64,000 nt of DNA from Candidatus Nanopelagicales bacterium (GTDB lineage: Bacteria; Actinomycetota; Actinomycetes; S36-B12). A program made the translations under genes and the position numbers. Positions within the stretch are counted from its first letter, which is position 1; each line of letters starts with the position of its first letter. The notes beneath the pieces are model-generated. The model made no database searches, was not told where the DNA came from, and saw nothing but the letters and a program-made list of their open reading frames with translations. The stretch covers positions 62,001 through 126,000 of the forward strand of contig JAGYJP010000003.1 of NCBI GenBank assembly GCA_018402075.1, in the 5' to 3' direction. This document shows positions 16,154 through 24,826 of this stretch, piece after piece.

Positions 16154-16186
16154 TCACTGACTGACCCATCCCGGTTCAGTCAGTGA
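16154..16186. terminator. Hairpin, probable terminator after the lipoprotein gene
   Basis: TCACTGACTGA and TCAGTCAGTGA form a perfect 11-bp stem with an 11-nt loop. It lies between the lipoprotein gene and the small minus-strand frame, so it could stop transcription from both sides. It lacks a strong T-run. Confidence 0.5.
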
Positions 16187-16234
16187 TGGACAGTCTCGGC
16201 TGCTTTGCCGCCATCCATGACTTTTGCAACTTTC

Positions 16235-16420
16235 TCACAGATATTGTGTGGCGCCACGGAGGGTGATAAGGGACCCCTCTACTGCGGTATCAATGGGTTC
16301 ACCGCCGACCTGTGCGCAGGTCAACGTCCAAGTGTCATCACGGTTGGACAAAATAGATCTACCATCGGCAGATGAGCTGCCCTGTATCTGAGAACCCAGG
16401 GCAAATCCCACGATCCCCAC
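16235..16420 (-). CDS. Possible small membrane-anchored ORF, perhaps nonsense-interrupted
   Basis: Starting from GTG 16420 it codes 61 residues. The open frame also extends upstream as AWVVVALVAAVVGIVGFALG, a good membrane segment, until a TGA about 13 codons before the GTG. A membrane helix cut off by a stop just where a start should be suggests a nonsense mutation, or a small protein with a non-standard start. The extracytoplasmic part has one Cys. No family is recognised. It fills part of an otherwise gene-free stretch (16083-16529), and I am not sure it is expressed. Confidence 0.3.
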   Translation of the reverse strand: MGIVGFALGSQIQGSSSADGRSILSNRDDTWTLTCAQVGGEPIDTAVEGSLITLRGATQYL

Positions 16421-16529
16421 GACGGCAGCGACAAGTGCAACAACGACCCAGGCTCAGTTATGCACCCTTAGAGGCTACCGTGCCAACAATTTTCTAGAAC
16501 TGCCTTGCTCACCATTAGACTTTGTCTCC

Positions 16530-16880
16530 ATGAGCGATGAACCACAACAGGTCGGTTACCCCGATGTGCTCGCAAACGAGCGGACATTTCTCGCTTGGAT
16601 CCGAACCAGCCTTGGCCTCATTGCAGGCGGGGTTGCTCTCGATCAATTCGTTGCCGCAGAAAAGGGTGCGATTACCGTAGGCGTGATTGCGTTTGCTGTC
16701 ATCACACTTGGTGCATTGGTCGCCATTATTGGTGTGATCGAATGGAAACGAACAAACCTTGCAATGAATAGCGGTAAGCCAATTCCTAAATCACGAGTCA
16801 TGCCGCTACTCGGTATTGCCGTGCTGATCGTGGCTGTCGCCATCGCGGTGGCCTTACTCATGGAGAACACAGGAGCATGA
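16530..16880 (+). CDS. DUF202/YidH-family membrane protein
   Basis: A 116-residue protein with three membrane helices. The YidH/DUF202 hallmark is VLANERTFLAWIRTSLGLIA (residues 13-32), in which NERTFLAWIRTSL is the family signature. Molecular function is unknown for the family. The stop overlaps the start of the next gene by 4 bp (ATGA), and the two products share the fold, so they may form a heteromer. Confidence 0.9.
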   Translation: MSDEPQQVGYPDVLANERTFLAWIRTSLGLIAGGVALDQFVAAEKGAITVGVIAFAVITLGALVAIIGVIEWKRTNLAMNSGKPIPKSRVMPLLGIAVLIVAVAIAVALLMENTGA

Positions 16881-17194
16881 GTACCACTTCTCAACCGCAA
16901 CTCCCGATCTATGCAATTCTGCGAACTCGCATGTCATGGATTCGCACAAGCCTTGCAGTTATCGTGACCGGTTTTTTACTTGTCCGCGGCGGAGTCACCG
17001 GTACAGAGCGGCCAGCACTTGCAATTCTTGCTGGTATTTTTGCCGCACTAGTGGTCGCTGTATCACTTAATAGATTCACGAGCCTCGCCAAGAAACTGCC
17101 GACAGTCACTCCGCGTCAGCTTCCTTTAATGGTTGTCGGTGGAATTTTTGCTCTTGCCGTCGTTGCTTGCGTTCAACTTGTGATTTTGTCGTAA
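16877..17194 (+). CDS. Second DUF202-family membrane protein
   Basis: A 105-residue protein with three membrane helices and a shortened DUF202 signature (LRTRMSWIRTSLAVIVTGF). It partners the YidH-like protein upstream, with overlapping stop and start. Paired DUF202 genes of unequal type are common in actinobacteria. No enzymatic residues can be seen and no function is assigned. Confidence 0.85.
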   Translation: MSTTSQPQLPIYAILRTRMSWIRTSLAVIVTGFLLVRGGVTGTERPALAILAGIFAALVVAVSLNRFTSLAKKLPTVTPRQLPLMVVGGIFALAVVACVQLVILS

Positions 17195-17331
17195 CGCAGT
17201 TACTCGATTGGACCCAGGTAATCCTCACCCAATAACTCACAGCAGATTCACAGGATTAACCCAGTGAATTCCCAATCGAGGTTGGCATGCTGATTTACAT
17301 GAGATCAACAAACCAATCACAAGGAGTAGTC

Positions 17332-17904
17332 ATGAAGAAATCGTCGAAATGGATTACCGGAACTGCAATTAGTGCCGGAGCTTTCGCCCTCATTCTTGGA
17401 TCCGTTGGAGTAGCGCAGGCGCACAACTCCCAAGGAGGTTCGTCACAGGGTGAAGGCAAGCGAGGTGGGATGCAAAGCTCGCTCATCGCTGAAGGAACCA
17501 TCACGCAAGCACAGGCAGATGCGGTCCGCACAGCCATGCAGTCGGCACATGAAGTAGCCGAAGCAGCCGCGCTCACTCAACTAGTTAAGGATGGCACCTT
17601 GACTCAGGCACAGGCAGATGCTTTGGCAGCAGTTGAATCAAAGGGCGGCAAAGGTGCACTCGTCGCAGACGGCACCATAACCCAAGTTCAACTAATGGAA
17701 CTGCGCGAGGCCATGCAAGCAGCTCAGGAGACAACCAGGACCAAAGTTCTTCAAGGCTTGGTTGCAGATGGAACCCTCACCCAAAGCCAATCAGATGCCA
17801 TGGCAGCAGCCAAAGCTCAAGGTGGCAAGGGTATGAAGGGTCAGGGTATGAAGGGCCAGGGCATGAAGGGCCAGGGCATGAAAGGTCAAGGTCGACAAGC
17901 CTGA
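17332..17904 (+). CDS. Secreted repeat protein with Met/Gly/Lys-rich tail
   Basis: A 190-residue protein with a signal peptide (ISAGAFALILGSVGVAQA) and ATG set by AAGGAG at 17321-17326. The mature part has four short helical repeats on the pattern L-x-x-(D/E)GT-(I/L)TQ-x-Q-x-DA (about residues 50, 85, 110 and 143). A tail of four GMKGQ units ends the protein. The repeats recall small secreted helical proteins; the Met-Lys tail might bind metal or surface polymers, but that is speculation. It lies upstream of a two-component system on the same strand, separated by a strong hairpin, and may be its target or sensor partner. Confidence 0.75.
   Translation: MKKSSKWITGTAISAGAFALILGSVGVAQAHNSQGGSSQGEGKRGGMQSSLIAEGTITQAQADAVRTAMQSAHEVAEAAALTQLVKDGTLTQAQADALAAVESKGGKGALVADGTITQVQLMELREAMQAAQETTRTKVLQGLVADGTLTQSQSDAMAAAKAQGGKGMKGQGMKGQGMKGQGMKGQGRQA
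17830..17889 (+). repeat. 15-bp in-frame tandem repeat coding GMKGQ
   Basis: Four units of the form GGTATGAAGGGTCAG at 17830-17844, 17845-17859, 17860-17874 and 17875-17889, with a few synonymous changes. Units 2 to 4 differ at only a few positions, a sign of recent slippage. Copy number may vary between strains. Confidence 0.88.
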
Positions 17905-17919
17905 TTATTTCAACGCTAC

Positions 17920-17954
17920 AGTGCGGAGTGAGCCACTACGGTTCACTCCGCACT
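17920..17954. terminator. Hairpin terminator after the repeat-protein gene
   Basis: AGTGCGGAGTGA pairs with TCACTCCGCACT over 12 bp with an 11-nt loop, 16 bp after the stop codon. A weak T-rich tail follows. It separates the repeat-protein gene from the response regulator. Confidence 0.65.
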
Positions 17955-18016
17955 TGTCATATCGTTCAATCGCGAGTTCGTGGGTCTCAAGATGACCAGA
18001 AAGGGAAATGGTCCAC

Positions 18017-18703
18017 ATGGAAGCACCACGGATTTTAGTTGTCGACGATGAAGCGGGTGTGCGCGATTTAATCGTTGATGCATTGAGCCTTGCGTCCATT
18101 TCCAGCATCACGGCAACCCACGGCATGGAGGCCTTGGTCAAGATGAGGGATGAAAATATTGACCTCGTGATTCTTGACATCAATATGCCAATCATGGATG
18201 GCTATGAAGTTCTACAGAAAATGCGCGATTCCGAGATCACTCTGCCAGTCATCGTTCTTACCGCCCGGATGGATCGCGAAGATACGAAGCGAGCTTTCGA
18301 ATTGGGCGCAGATGATTTTGTACGGAAGCCGTTTGGAATTGAAGAACTCACCTTGCGGGTTCAAGCTGTTCTTCGGCGCTTCAAGGGCCAAGCGCCAATC
18401 GATTCCGTGATCAGATCCGGTGAGATCACATTGGATGTTGATCGTCATGAAGTTTCATTGGGGCAAACCGCTATTGATGTTTCCCCGACTGAATTCAGAC
18501 TGCTCCAAACTTTCCTGGAAAACCCAGGTCGCGTCTTAAGCAAAGATCAACTTCTCGCACAAGTCTGGGGTGTCGACAACTACGCGGATCCAAATGTTGT
18601 AGAAACTTACGTTTCGTATTTGCGAAAGAAGTTTGGCGCCGGTCTACCACTTCGCACGGTGAGAGGGGTTGGCTATCAACTCACTGAACAGGTTGTGCCA
18701 TGA
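18017..18703 (+). CDS. OmpR-family response regulator
   Basis: A 228-residue protein with an N-terminal receiver domain: acidic pair in VVDDEAG, phosphorylation Asp in LVILDINMPIMDGYEVLQKM, VLTAR, and the Lys of VRKPFG. The C-terminal winged helix (about 130-228) contains RLLQTFLENPGRVLSKDQLL and VVETYVSYLRKKFG. It binds DNA when phosphorylated by the adjacent kinase. ATG 18008 is an alternative start; AAGGG lies before both. The stop overlaps the kinase start (ATGA). The target genes are unknown, but the secreted repeat-protein gene upstream is a candidate. Confidence 0.95.
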   Translation: MEAPRILVVDDEAGVRDLIVDALSLASISSITATHGMEALVKMRDENIDLVILDINMPIMDGYEVLQKMRDSEITLPVIVLTARMDREDTKRAFELGADDFVRKPFGIEELTLRVQAVLRRFKGQAPIDSVIRSGEITLDVDRHEVSLGQTAIDVSPTEFRLLQTFLENPGRVLSKDQLLAQVWGVDNYADPNVVETYVSYLRKKFGAGLPLRTVRGVGYQLTEQVVP

Positions 18704-20106
18704 CACTGCGTTGGCGAATAACCACACTTACCGCTGTCATGATTGCAATTGCGTCCTCGGTGATCGGAGTGGCCAGTTACCTGAACGTCTCTCAAGCACA
18801 GATGTCCTCAATCGACTCGAGTCTTCAGAACTCACTTGGACCCAACCCAAGGCGTGTTCTCGAACGAGGGTCGCCGCGAGGAAATAACCCCAATGACTTT
18901 TATTCAGCCGTTGCTATTGGAGTTCTTGACACCGCGGGAAATGTGGCGCTTGTGCGCCCAGCCGGAACTGAAGGGAACCCTGAGGCATTCCCCACTCTCC
19001 CCGTGGCAGAAATCCAGTCTGATCCAACTCAAACCATTTCCTTCACCGATGCATCAACTGGCAATTCCTATCGACTGGTCGCTCGACCCGCTGGCCGTGA
19101 TTTTCTCGTTATTGCAGTTACATCACTTGCTGAATTTCGCGCGACCATGAACCAAATTTTGATCAGTACGATTTTATTTGTCCTTGGGGTAACCGTTCTC
19201 GGTGCCTTGTCCTCTTGGTTGATCGTTCGCAAGTTCTTTGCGCCCGTAGAATCCATGATCGCAACGGCGGGCGCCCTGGCCCAAGGTGATTTTTCTCAGC
19301 GAGTGCCAAGTGCCCCGGCCGGAACCGAGCTCGGTGATCTGTCAGTTTCCCTCAATACCATGATCAACTCTTTAACCGAAGCTATCACTCGCGTTGAAAC
19401 TTCTGAACAGACCTTACGCAACTTCATCTCTGATGCCTCACATGAAATCCGGACGCCGCTCACTGTTATTCGCGGTTATATCGAGATCCTGAGAACGGAA
19501 AGCAGTGGTGCTTCAGAGCGGGATATCCGCGCTATCGAGCGAATAGATTCAGAGTCAAAGCGCCTCGAACGTCTCGTGACCAGTTTATTGGAACTTGATA
19601 TACAGCAATCTGGATCGGTTTCACAAAGGACATTTGAACTTGATGAACTCATTGGGCTTCATTTCGCCGATTTGGAATCAATATCTCCAAGACCGGTCAC
19701 CTATCAGCTCGAAGAGTTAACAATTGAGGGTGATCCCAACGCGTGGCAACAACTCCTCGGAAACATTGTTCAGAACATTAGCCGGTACACACCAGCACAG
19801 TCGGAGGTTGGTGTCGAACTTCGGTCAATCGTTGTTAATAACCAAGACTGGGTTGAGTTTGTCGTCAACGATTGTGGTCCAGGAATACCCGTGGAAAAAA
19901 GAAACGAAGTGTTTTCCCGTTTTTCCCGGTTGGATCCGTCACGATCAACTCAATCTGGCGGTTTTGGTCTCGGCATGAGCATTGTAAAGGCCGTCGTTGA
20001 CGCCCACTCCGGGTTCATTGAACTAAGCGAGAGCCCGTGCGGCGGGTTACAAATTAGGATTCAAATGCCGCGGAACGTATCTGAGCTGGCGAGATCAAAC
20101 TCATAA
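18700..20106 (+). CDS. HAMP-containing sensor histidine kinase
   Basis: A 468-residue kinase. A membrane helix (about 10-28), an extracytoplasmic sensor region (about 30-145), a second helix (TILFVLGVTVLGALSSWLIV) and a HAMP linker come first. The dimerisation domain has the phospho-accepting His in FISDASHEIRTPLTVIRGYI. The ATPase domain has an N-box (NIVQNISRY), the G1 motif (VNDCGPGIP), an F-box (FSRFSRLD) and the G2 motif (GGFGLGMSI). It pairs with the OmpR regulator by a 4-bp overlap. The signal is unknown; the sensor region has no Cys or His cluster. Confidence 0.95.
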   Translation: MTLRWRITTLTAVMIAIASSVIGVASYLNVSQAQMSSIDSSLQNSLGPNPRRVLERGSPRGNNPNDFYSAVAIGVLDTAGNVALVRPAGTEGNPEAFPTLPVAEIQSDPTQTISFTDASTGNSYRLVARPAGRDFLVIAVTSLAEFRATMNQILISTILFVLGVTVLGALSSWLIVRKFFAPVESMIATAGALAQGDFSQRVPSAPAGTELGDLSVSLNTMINSLTEAITRVETSEQTLRNFISDASHEIRTPLTVIRGYIEILRTESSGASERDIRAIERIDSESKRLERLVTSLLELDIQQSGSVSQRTFELDELIGLHFADLESISPRPVTYQLEELTIEGDPNAWQQLLGNIVQNISRYTPAQSEVGVELRSIVVNNQDWVEFVVNDCGPGIPVEKRNEVFSRFSRLDPSRSTQSGGFGLGMSIVKAVVDAHSGFIELSESPCGGLQIRIQMPRNVSELARSNS

Positions 20107-20130
20107 GCATCAATCACATGAGCATCAATC

Positions 20131-21663
20131 TCACAAGCCTGCACCTCGAGCTGCACGTTTCACCTTTGGCCACAGCCTCGAGACAGACTCACGATCGTTC
20201 ATGGCAACCGATAATTCATATGCGCTGAGCATGCCGAGCCCGTAAGCCACGTTCCCCGAAGCACTGTCGGCCATGTCAGCGAGTTGCTGCTGTGCGACGG
20301 TGGCATCTTGGTGTGTGCCAAGTTCCTCGGTGAGTTGCGAGAGCAACTTGCCAAGTCGCACGTACTCCTTACCGAAAATCGGCGAAAGTGACTCAACCGC
20401 ATAGCGCGTGCGCTTTGCTTTAATTCGTACTGCATGCCACGTGGCGGGATTGTCATCGAGACGATTCATGGCGCGCTTAAGGACACGAAAAGATCGCTTG
20501 ACGGGTGGGATCAGGACATTCGAACCAGGTCGAAATGCCTCGTCGGTAACTTGTGGATCACGGGTTGCCTGAACAAGATCCTCAATCAAATGATCGTGCC
20601 GATCACTTCGCAAAGCAGCGAGTGCACTGGAACGTGCGTTGTCTTGCCGCCGATCAAGGAACTCCACAAGGAATGGGACCAGATCAACGCGCACCGAATC
20701 AGGCAGGGAATCAGCGTGAAGGATCAACCTCCGCTGAAGCACTTCAGTATCGCGCACATTGCCCAACTCACCTGCAATCCAAGCCAGTTCCTCGCGCAGT
20801 CCATCAGCCCACAATTGGTCAAAGAGCGGTGAGAACGTGCGCAGTGCGCTGCGCAATCGTCGTGCAGCAACTCGCATTTGATGCACGCCATCGTTGGCAT
20901 CGCGCCGGACATCAACATCTGCCAGCAACAACCGGGTAACATCCGTTGAGATAATTGCACGCAGAGCGTTGGCCGCTAAGTCTGTGGCCTTGGGCGTTGG
21001 CAACTGAGCAACATCTGGGACCTGCCGAGTTCCCTTGCCAAAGGCACGAGCCACCTTGGAAATACTGCTTGGCTTCGCACCTGCAGCCACGAGAGCTACA
21101 GAAAGTTCATCGAGTACAGCATCTGAATGCTGACCACCTGAAATTACTTCAATCTCCACCTCACGGAAAAAGGTCGTGGGACTTCCGGATTCAAAAATGG
21201 AAACCCAATCATCAACAAGTTCAATTTTGGTTTCCGCTGAAATGAGATTAAATGGTTGCCGTACCGTTTTCAACGTCACCAAGGGTTGCAGTGGCCTACC
21301 CATGAGAAGTGGCGAGACGATCTCCACGAAAGCTGCCGGGACTTCGGATTGATCGGATACATGGAGTTCATCCCTTACATCCTTTTGACCGGAGCGCACG
21401 GGAAGTTTCAAATGCCATCCGGCATCTTCCCCGCCGCGCCGCTGCCGCAGGGTGATTCCCCACCTGAACAAGGCCAGATCAACAGTGTCGAAGTAGATCG
21501 CCTCCATAGAGAACGCGGGGTGTTTCGTCACCGACGTGATGGATGGCACCGCGTTTATGTCTGGCAGGACAAAGTCCTCGCTGACCACGAACTTGCGTTC
21601 CACCTCACGATGAACGACCGGAACTTTCACAAGGAAAGAATACCCCGCATAATCAGCGTACAT
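20131..21663 (-). CDS. CYTH and CHAD domain protein
   Basis: A protein of about 510 residues. The N-terminal CYTH domain opens with REVERKF (the ExExK motif), followed by strands rich in charged residues (TLRQRRGGEDAGWHLKLP). CYTH proteins include triphosphatases that use divalent metal. The C-terminal CHAD domain (about 220-500) is helical, with conserved His and basic residues in VHQMRVAARRLRSALRTF and TWHAVRIKAKRTRYAVE; CHAD domains bind polyphosphate. The combination suggests a polyphosphate-associated triphosphatase or anchor. ATG 21663 or GTG 21630 are the plausible starts; the frame is open to 21723. Confidence 0.88.
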   Translation of the reverse strand: MYADYAGYSFLVKVPVVHREVERKFVVSEDFVLPDINAVPSITSVTKHPAFSMEAIYFDTVDLALFRWGITLRQRRGGEDAGWHLKLPVRSGQKDVRDELHVSDQSEVPAAFVEIVSPLLMGRPLQPLVTLKTVRQPFNLISAETKIELVDDWVSIFESGSPTTFFREVEIEVISGGQHSDAVLDELSVALVAAGAKPSSISKVARAFGKGTRQVPDVAQLPTPKATDLAANALRAIISTDVTRLLLADVDVRRDANDGVHQMRVAARRLRSALRTFSPLFDQLWADGLREELAWIAGELGNVRDTEVLQRRLILHADSLPDSVRVDLVPFLVEFLDRRQDNARSSALAALRSDRHDHLIEDLVQATRDPQVTDEAFRPGSNVLIPPVKRSFRVLKRAMNRLDDNPATWHAVRIKAKRTRYAVESLSPIFGKEYVRLGKLLSQLTEELGTHQDATVAQQQLADMADSASGNVAYGLGMLSAYELSVAMNDRESVSRLWPKVKRAARGAGL

Positions 21664-21758
21664 ATAACCAAGAATTGAAATGCCATTAATGCTTGAACTT
21701 CTTTGAGATCTTCTTCCAAGCACAAGAAGATTAGAGTTGAATACGACCTACCTCATTA

Positions 21759-22214
21759 TCAACTGGGCATTTCACGGAAGAGGCAGTCGGTGTCTTCTTC
21801 CCCCTTCATGGCCAGTGGCCACACTTTCGAACACTTAGGAAAATACATCGATCCGTCAGTTTTTGAAAGACGCCCACTGACTGTCCCTTTGCCAGTAGCA
21901 AGTGCACCGCCCGGCATGACAATAGTTACCCGGTAACTGCCCTTTGATTGTGCTCCGACCGCGAGTCCAACCTTTATCGACTTGGTCTTACGACCATCGC
22001 GATGCCGAAACTGCAATGTGCCCTGATAGGCATTGTTGCCAGTACCAGCTTCCTTGAGATTCATTTCATAACCGATCCGGTTTTGAGTGAGTGACACCGT
22101 CTTCCATTCACCGCCAAGATCGGGTGGGGTGTTCTGCATGGGAGAAGCATGAGCAACTGCTCCAGATGTGAGCATTGCGCAAGCTAAGACCGTGCTGAAT
22201 GCGATACGTATCAT
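21759..22214 (-). CDS. Secreted protein of unknown function
   Basis: A 151-residue protein with a signal peptide (MIRIAFSTVLACAMLTSGAV, cut near AHA-SPM). The mature part looks beta-rich, with LGGEWKTVSLTQNRIGYEMN and two Cys near the end (KCSKVW, DCLFRE). The pattern of Trp-Gly strands is like small lipocalin-type or avidin-like barrels, but I do not recognise a family. It lies 40 bp downstream of the histidine phosphatase gene on the same strand, so the two secreted proteins may be co-transcribed. Confidence 0.72.
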   Translation of the reverse strand: MIRIAFSTVLACAMLTSGAVAHASPMQNTPPDLGGEWKTVSLTQNRIGYEMNLKEAGTGNNAYQGTLQFRHRDGRKTKSIKVGLAVGAQSKGSYRVTIVMPGGALATGKGTVSGRLSKTDGSMYFPKCSKVWPLAMKGEEDTDCLFREMPS

Positions 22215-22254
22215 GCCGAACCTCCAATGAACACTCAGTTTCTAAAGCCTATGA

Positions 22255-22830
22255 CTAAAAGTCAGGCGGTGCCAACTGACCGATCACCCGAATGCGCCCA
22301 GATGCATCCGCCTTCACGACAACAGCTCCTCCTGAGTCAGGTGCAATCCCGGTCAGGTCAATGATGTTCGCTTGGTGCCCTACCAGAATAAGCACACCAT
22401 TTTTGTCTCGATGGTCACGAATGATTCTTTCTGTTTGCCGCTTTTTTCGATCAGCTACCCGCCCAGATGCAGTGAACACTGAATCAAGGGCGGATGCCTT
22501 GCGGACATTTCCAAGACCAAGCAGCGTTGCAGTGTCAACCGCACGACACCACCGACTTGAACGAACTCCCGCAATGGGAATGTCTCGTGATGTGAATTCT
22601 TTTCCAATGGCACGAGCCTGTGACCGTCCTTGTGCGGAGAGTTGACGTTGGCTACTGCAATCACCCAACCTAAAACCTGCCGGGTCACCTCCGCCGGGAG
22701 CGATTGCATGCCGCATGAGCACAACAAGGCCGCGATCATCTCGCATCTGAGACAGCAGGTCACTGGCCTGCACCGAGGCAGGCGACACGAATCCCACAAC
22801 CACCACAATGAGTGCGATCAGCCAGCGCAT
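22255..22830 (-). CDS. Secreted histidine phosphatase-superfamily protein
   Basis: A 191-residue protein with a signal peptide (LIALIVVVVGFVSPASVQAS). The phosphohistidine motif appears as LMRHA (the RHG family box with Ala in place of Gly). Further landmarks are SSRWCRAVDTATLLG and a second His in LVGHQANI. The fold is that of phosphoglycerate-mutase-like hydrolases. Short secreted members with MRHA occur in many bacteria and have unproven substrates. Its location outside the membrane distinguishes it from cytoplasmic glycolytic enzymes. Confidence 0.83.
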   Translation of the reverse strand: MRWLIALIVVVVGFVSPASVQASDLLSQMRDDRGLVVLMRHAIAPGGGDPAGFRLGDCSSQRQLSAQGRSQARAIGKEFTSRDIPIAGVRSSRWCRAVDTATLLGLGNVRKASALDSVFTASGRVADRKKRQTERIIRDHRDKNGVLILVGHQANIIDLTGIAPDSGGAVVVKADASGRIRVIGQLAPPDF

Positions 22831-22971
22831 GGCATCTTCCTACCATTGATTTCCCATTTATTCATATTGACCTGTCATTCGCGTTGGAATCTCAGGCTCG
22901 ACTTGACTCTTTCCTTGGGATAGTGCCTAATGGCAACCACGTGCACTCATCAACAAAAAGGGATGGAACTG

Positions 22972-23163
22972 ATGACCATGAATAGCGACCAGGCAAAAGG
23001 CAAGATCAAGGAAGCCGCTGGAATTCTCACCGGCGACGAAAAACTAGAGAACGAGGGCAAGGAAGATCAAATTGCTGGCGATGCAAAGAATGTGATTCAA
23101 GGTGTTGCAGACAAAGCTGAGGAAGTGATCGACACCGTCAAGCAGGCTGTACAGAAGGACTAG
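22972..23163 (+). CDS. CsbD-family stress protein
   Basis: A 63-residue, highly charged protein with the CsbD pattern: SDQAKGKIKEAAGILTGDEK, then LENEGKEDQIAGDAKN and a helical tail. The family is induced by general stress (sigma-B in Bacillus) and has no known biochemical role. ATG 22972 is 8 bp after AAAAGGG; ATG 22978 is also possible. The stop is almost joined to the stop of the convergent substrate-binding protein gene. Confidence 0.9.
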   Translation: MTMNSDQAKGKIKEAAGILTGDEKLENEGKEDQIAGDAKNVIQGVADKAEEVIDTVKQAVQKD

Positions 23164-23166
23164 TTT

Positions 23167-24072
23167 TTACGCCAAACCCTTCGAAGCTAGGAATTCAGCG
23201 GCGACATCGCTCGCTTTCTGCCTATCAATGTCAACCGCCTTGTTCATGGCAATCAGGTCATCGGTTGTCATGGCGGCGGACACTGCGTTCAGGATCTCAC
23301 TAATTTCCGGGGTAACCGCCGATCTCAATAGTGCCGGAACAATATTGTCTACCTGCTGCAGCTTTAGGTCATCCACCAAAACAACAAAGTCATTGGCTGC
23401 GACGCCGCCATCTGAACTAAAGATCAGGCCGACATCAATTACTCCTTGGGAGAGTGCCTCTTTGGTCAGTGGGCCGCCAGCGTCGAGGGGAACGAACTCT
23501 GCAAATGTCATTCCATAAGTACCCTCAAGGCCTGGCTGACAGAACGGACGCTGCGGACACTCGGGCGGGCCACCTAACCGAAGGCCAGTGCTCGAACTGA
23601 GGGCGGCCAAATCAGAAAGAGAGATCAAACCGTTTTCTCTGGCGAAATCACCTCGAACAGCGAATGCATTTTGATCCGCGGCAGGAGACGGAGTGAGAAC
23701 CGTGATTCCCACTTTCTCAGCAAGGGTCTGTGCTTGCGCATAAGTTGAATCAACATCCCCACTGGCAAGTGCAGGCGCATCAGGGCCGTTCTCTTTAATA
23801 TTCAAAAACTCAGTGAATGTCCCCAGGTACTCCGGAACCATTTGAACTTCACCTGATTCAAGTGCCGGTTGCAGTACTTCGCGGTTGGTGGACTGCGTAA
23901 TCGTAGTGGAGTATCCATTAGCCTCAAGTGCACCCGCATACACCTCGGCAAGTATCTGGCTTTCGGTGAAATTAAATGCACCAATTGAGATGGACTCACC
24001 CCCAGAATCCGAGGAACATGCTGCCAAGGCAGCTGCGGACAAGGCTATCCCAAGGGCAAGGCGAATACGCAT
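23167..24072 (-). CDS. Glycine betaine/choline-type ABC transporter substrate-binding lipoprotein
   Basis: A 301-residue lipoprotein (lipobox LAAC, Cys 19) of the OpuAC/ProX-type binding-protein family. The start of the mature fold (ISIGAFNFTESQILAEVYAG, then ALEANGYSTTITQSTNREVL) is characteristic of quaternary-amine binders of the OsmF/OpuBC group. It is the last gene of a minus-strand unit with two permeases, with the ATPase encoded divergently. The ligand could be glycine betaine, choline or a related osmolyte; the aromatic cage cannot be judged by eye. Confidence 0.9.
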   Translation of the reverse strand: MRIRLALGIALSAAALAACSSDSGGESISIGAFNFTESQILAEVYAGALEANGYSTTITQSTNREVLQPALESGEVQMVPEYLGTFTEFLNIKENGPDAPALASGDVDSTYAQAQTLAEKVGITVLTPSPAADQNAFAVRGDFARENGLISLSDLAALSSSTGLRLGGPPECPQRPFCQPGLEGTYGMTFAEFVPLDAGGPLTKEALSQGVIDVGLIFSSDGGVAANDFVVLVDDLKLQQVDNIVPALLRSAVTPEISEILNAVSAAMTTDDLIAMNKAVDIDRQKASDVAAEFLASKGLA

Positions 24073-24130
24073 GGCGTAATAATGCCAGATGTGTCAGATA
24101 TAGCACGCTGAACGCGCAAGTAAAGTGCGC

Positions 24131-24826
24131 CTACCTTGTGCGAAGAACTCGCAAAAAACCCGTTCGGACTGTACCTGGTGCCCTACCAATTCGACGTGTA
24201 ATACCTGCTTGCAAGAGTGCAAGCCCTGCTTCCATGCTCACGGTCAAGACCGCAACCAATATGACACCAGCGAGAACCATAGTGGTGTTTTGTAGGCCAA
24301 ATCCGTCAAGAATGTAACGCCCAAATCCACCACCGCCCACTAACGCTGCTAGCGTCGCCGTTGCGGTGACCTGCACCGTTGCTGTTCGCAACCCCGCGAA
24401 GATTAGTGGTGTGGCGAGTGGAATCTCGATTCTCCACAACAGCTGATGTCCGGTGAAACCCATTGCCTTCCCGGCCATTCGCACTTGTGAATCAACGCCC
24501 ACGATCGCAATATTTGCGTTGGTCAAAATAGGTGGAATAGCAAATAGCGCGAGAGCCAAAATTGCCGCTTGAACGCCAACCCCACCCACCGCAGCGAGCA
24601 AGAGCAACAGCGCGAATGTGGGAATTGCTCGACCCAGGTTCGCAATGCTCGTGACAACTCCGCTCCACCGACCAATGTGTCCGGTAATCACACCAATGGG
24701 AAGAGCAAATGCAGCGGCAATGAGCACCGCAAAACCGGTAATTGTCAATTGCTCAATCAGGCGAACGGGTATTCCATTGGGCCCGCTCCAATTCGCTGGG
24801 TCGGTGAACCACTGAATCAGGGTCAT
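24131..24826 (-). CDS. ABC transporter permease (osmoprotectant type), subunit B
   Basis: A 231-residue permease with about five membrane helices and the EAA-like cytoplasmic loop GKAMGFTGHQLLWRIEIPLA near residues 140-160. The tail FGLQNTTMVLAGVILVAVLT is typical of OpuC-type permeases. Its ATG overlaps the upstream permease stop by 4 bp, so ATG 24826 is preferred to the longer frame (24874). It is expected to pair with the other permease around one substrate pathway. Confidence 0.88.
   Translation of the reverse strand: MTLIQWFTDPANWSGPNGIPVRLIEQLTITGFAVLIAAAFALPIGVITGHIGRWSGVVTSIANLGRAIPTFALLLLLAAVGGVGVQAAILALALFAIPPILTNANIAIVGVDSQVRMAGKAMGFTGHQLLWRIEIPLATPLIFAGLRTATVQVTATATLAALVGGGGFGRYILDGFGLQNTTMVLAGVILVAVLTVSMEAGLALLQAGITRRIGRAPGTVRTGFLRVLRTR

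Larger units (their letters stand above)
16083..16529. other. Gene-poor stretch
   Basis: About 450 bp between the lipoprotein and the DUF202 pair. It contains the hairpin at 16154-16186 and a doubtful minus-strand frame at 16235-16420; otherwise I see nothing recognisable. Confidence 0.5.
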
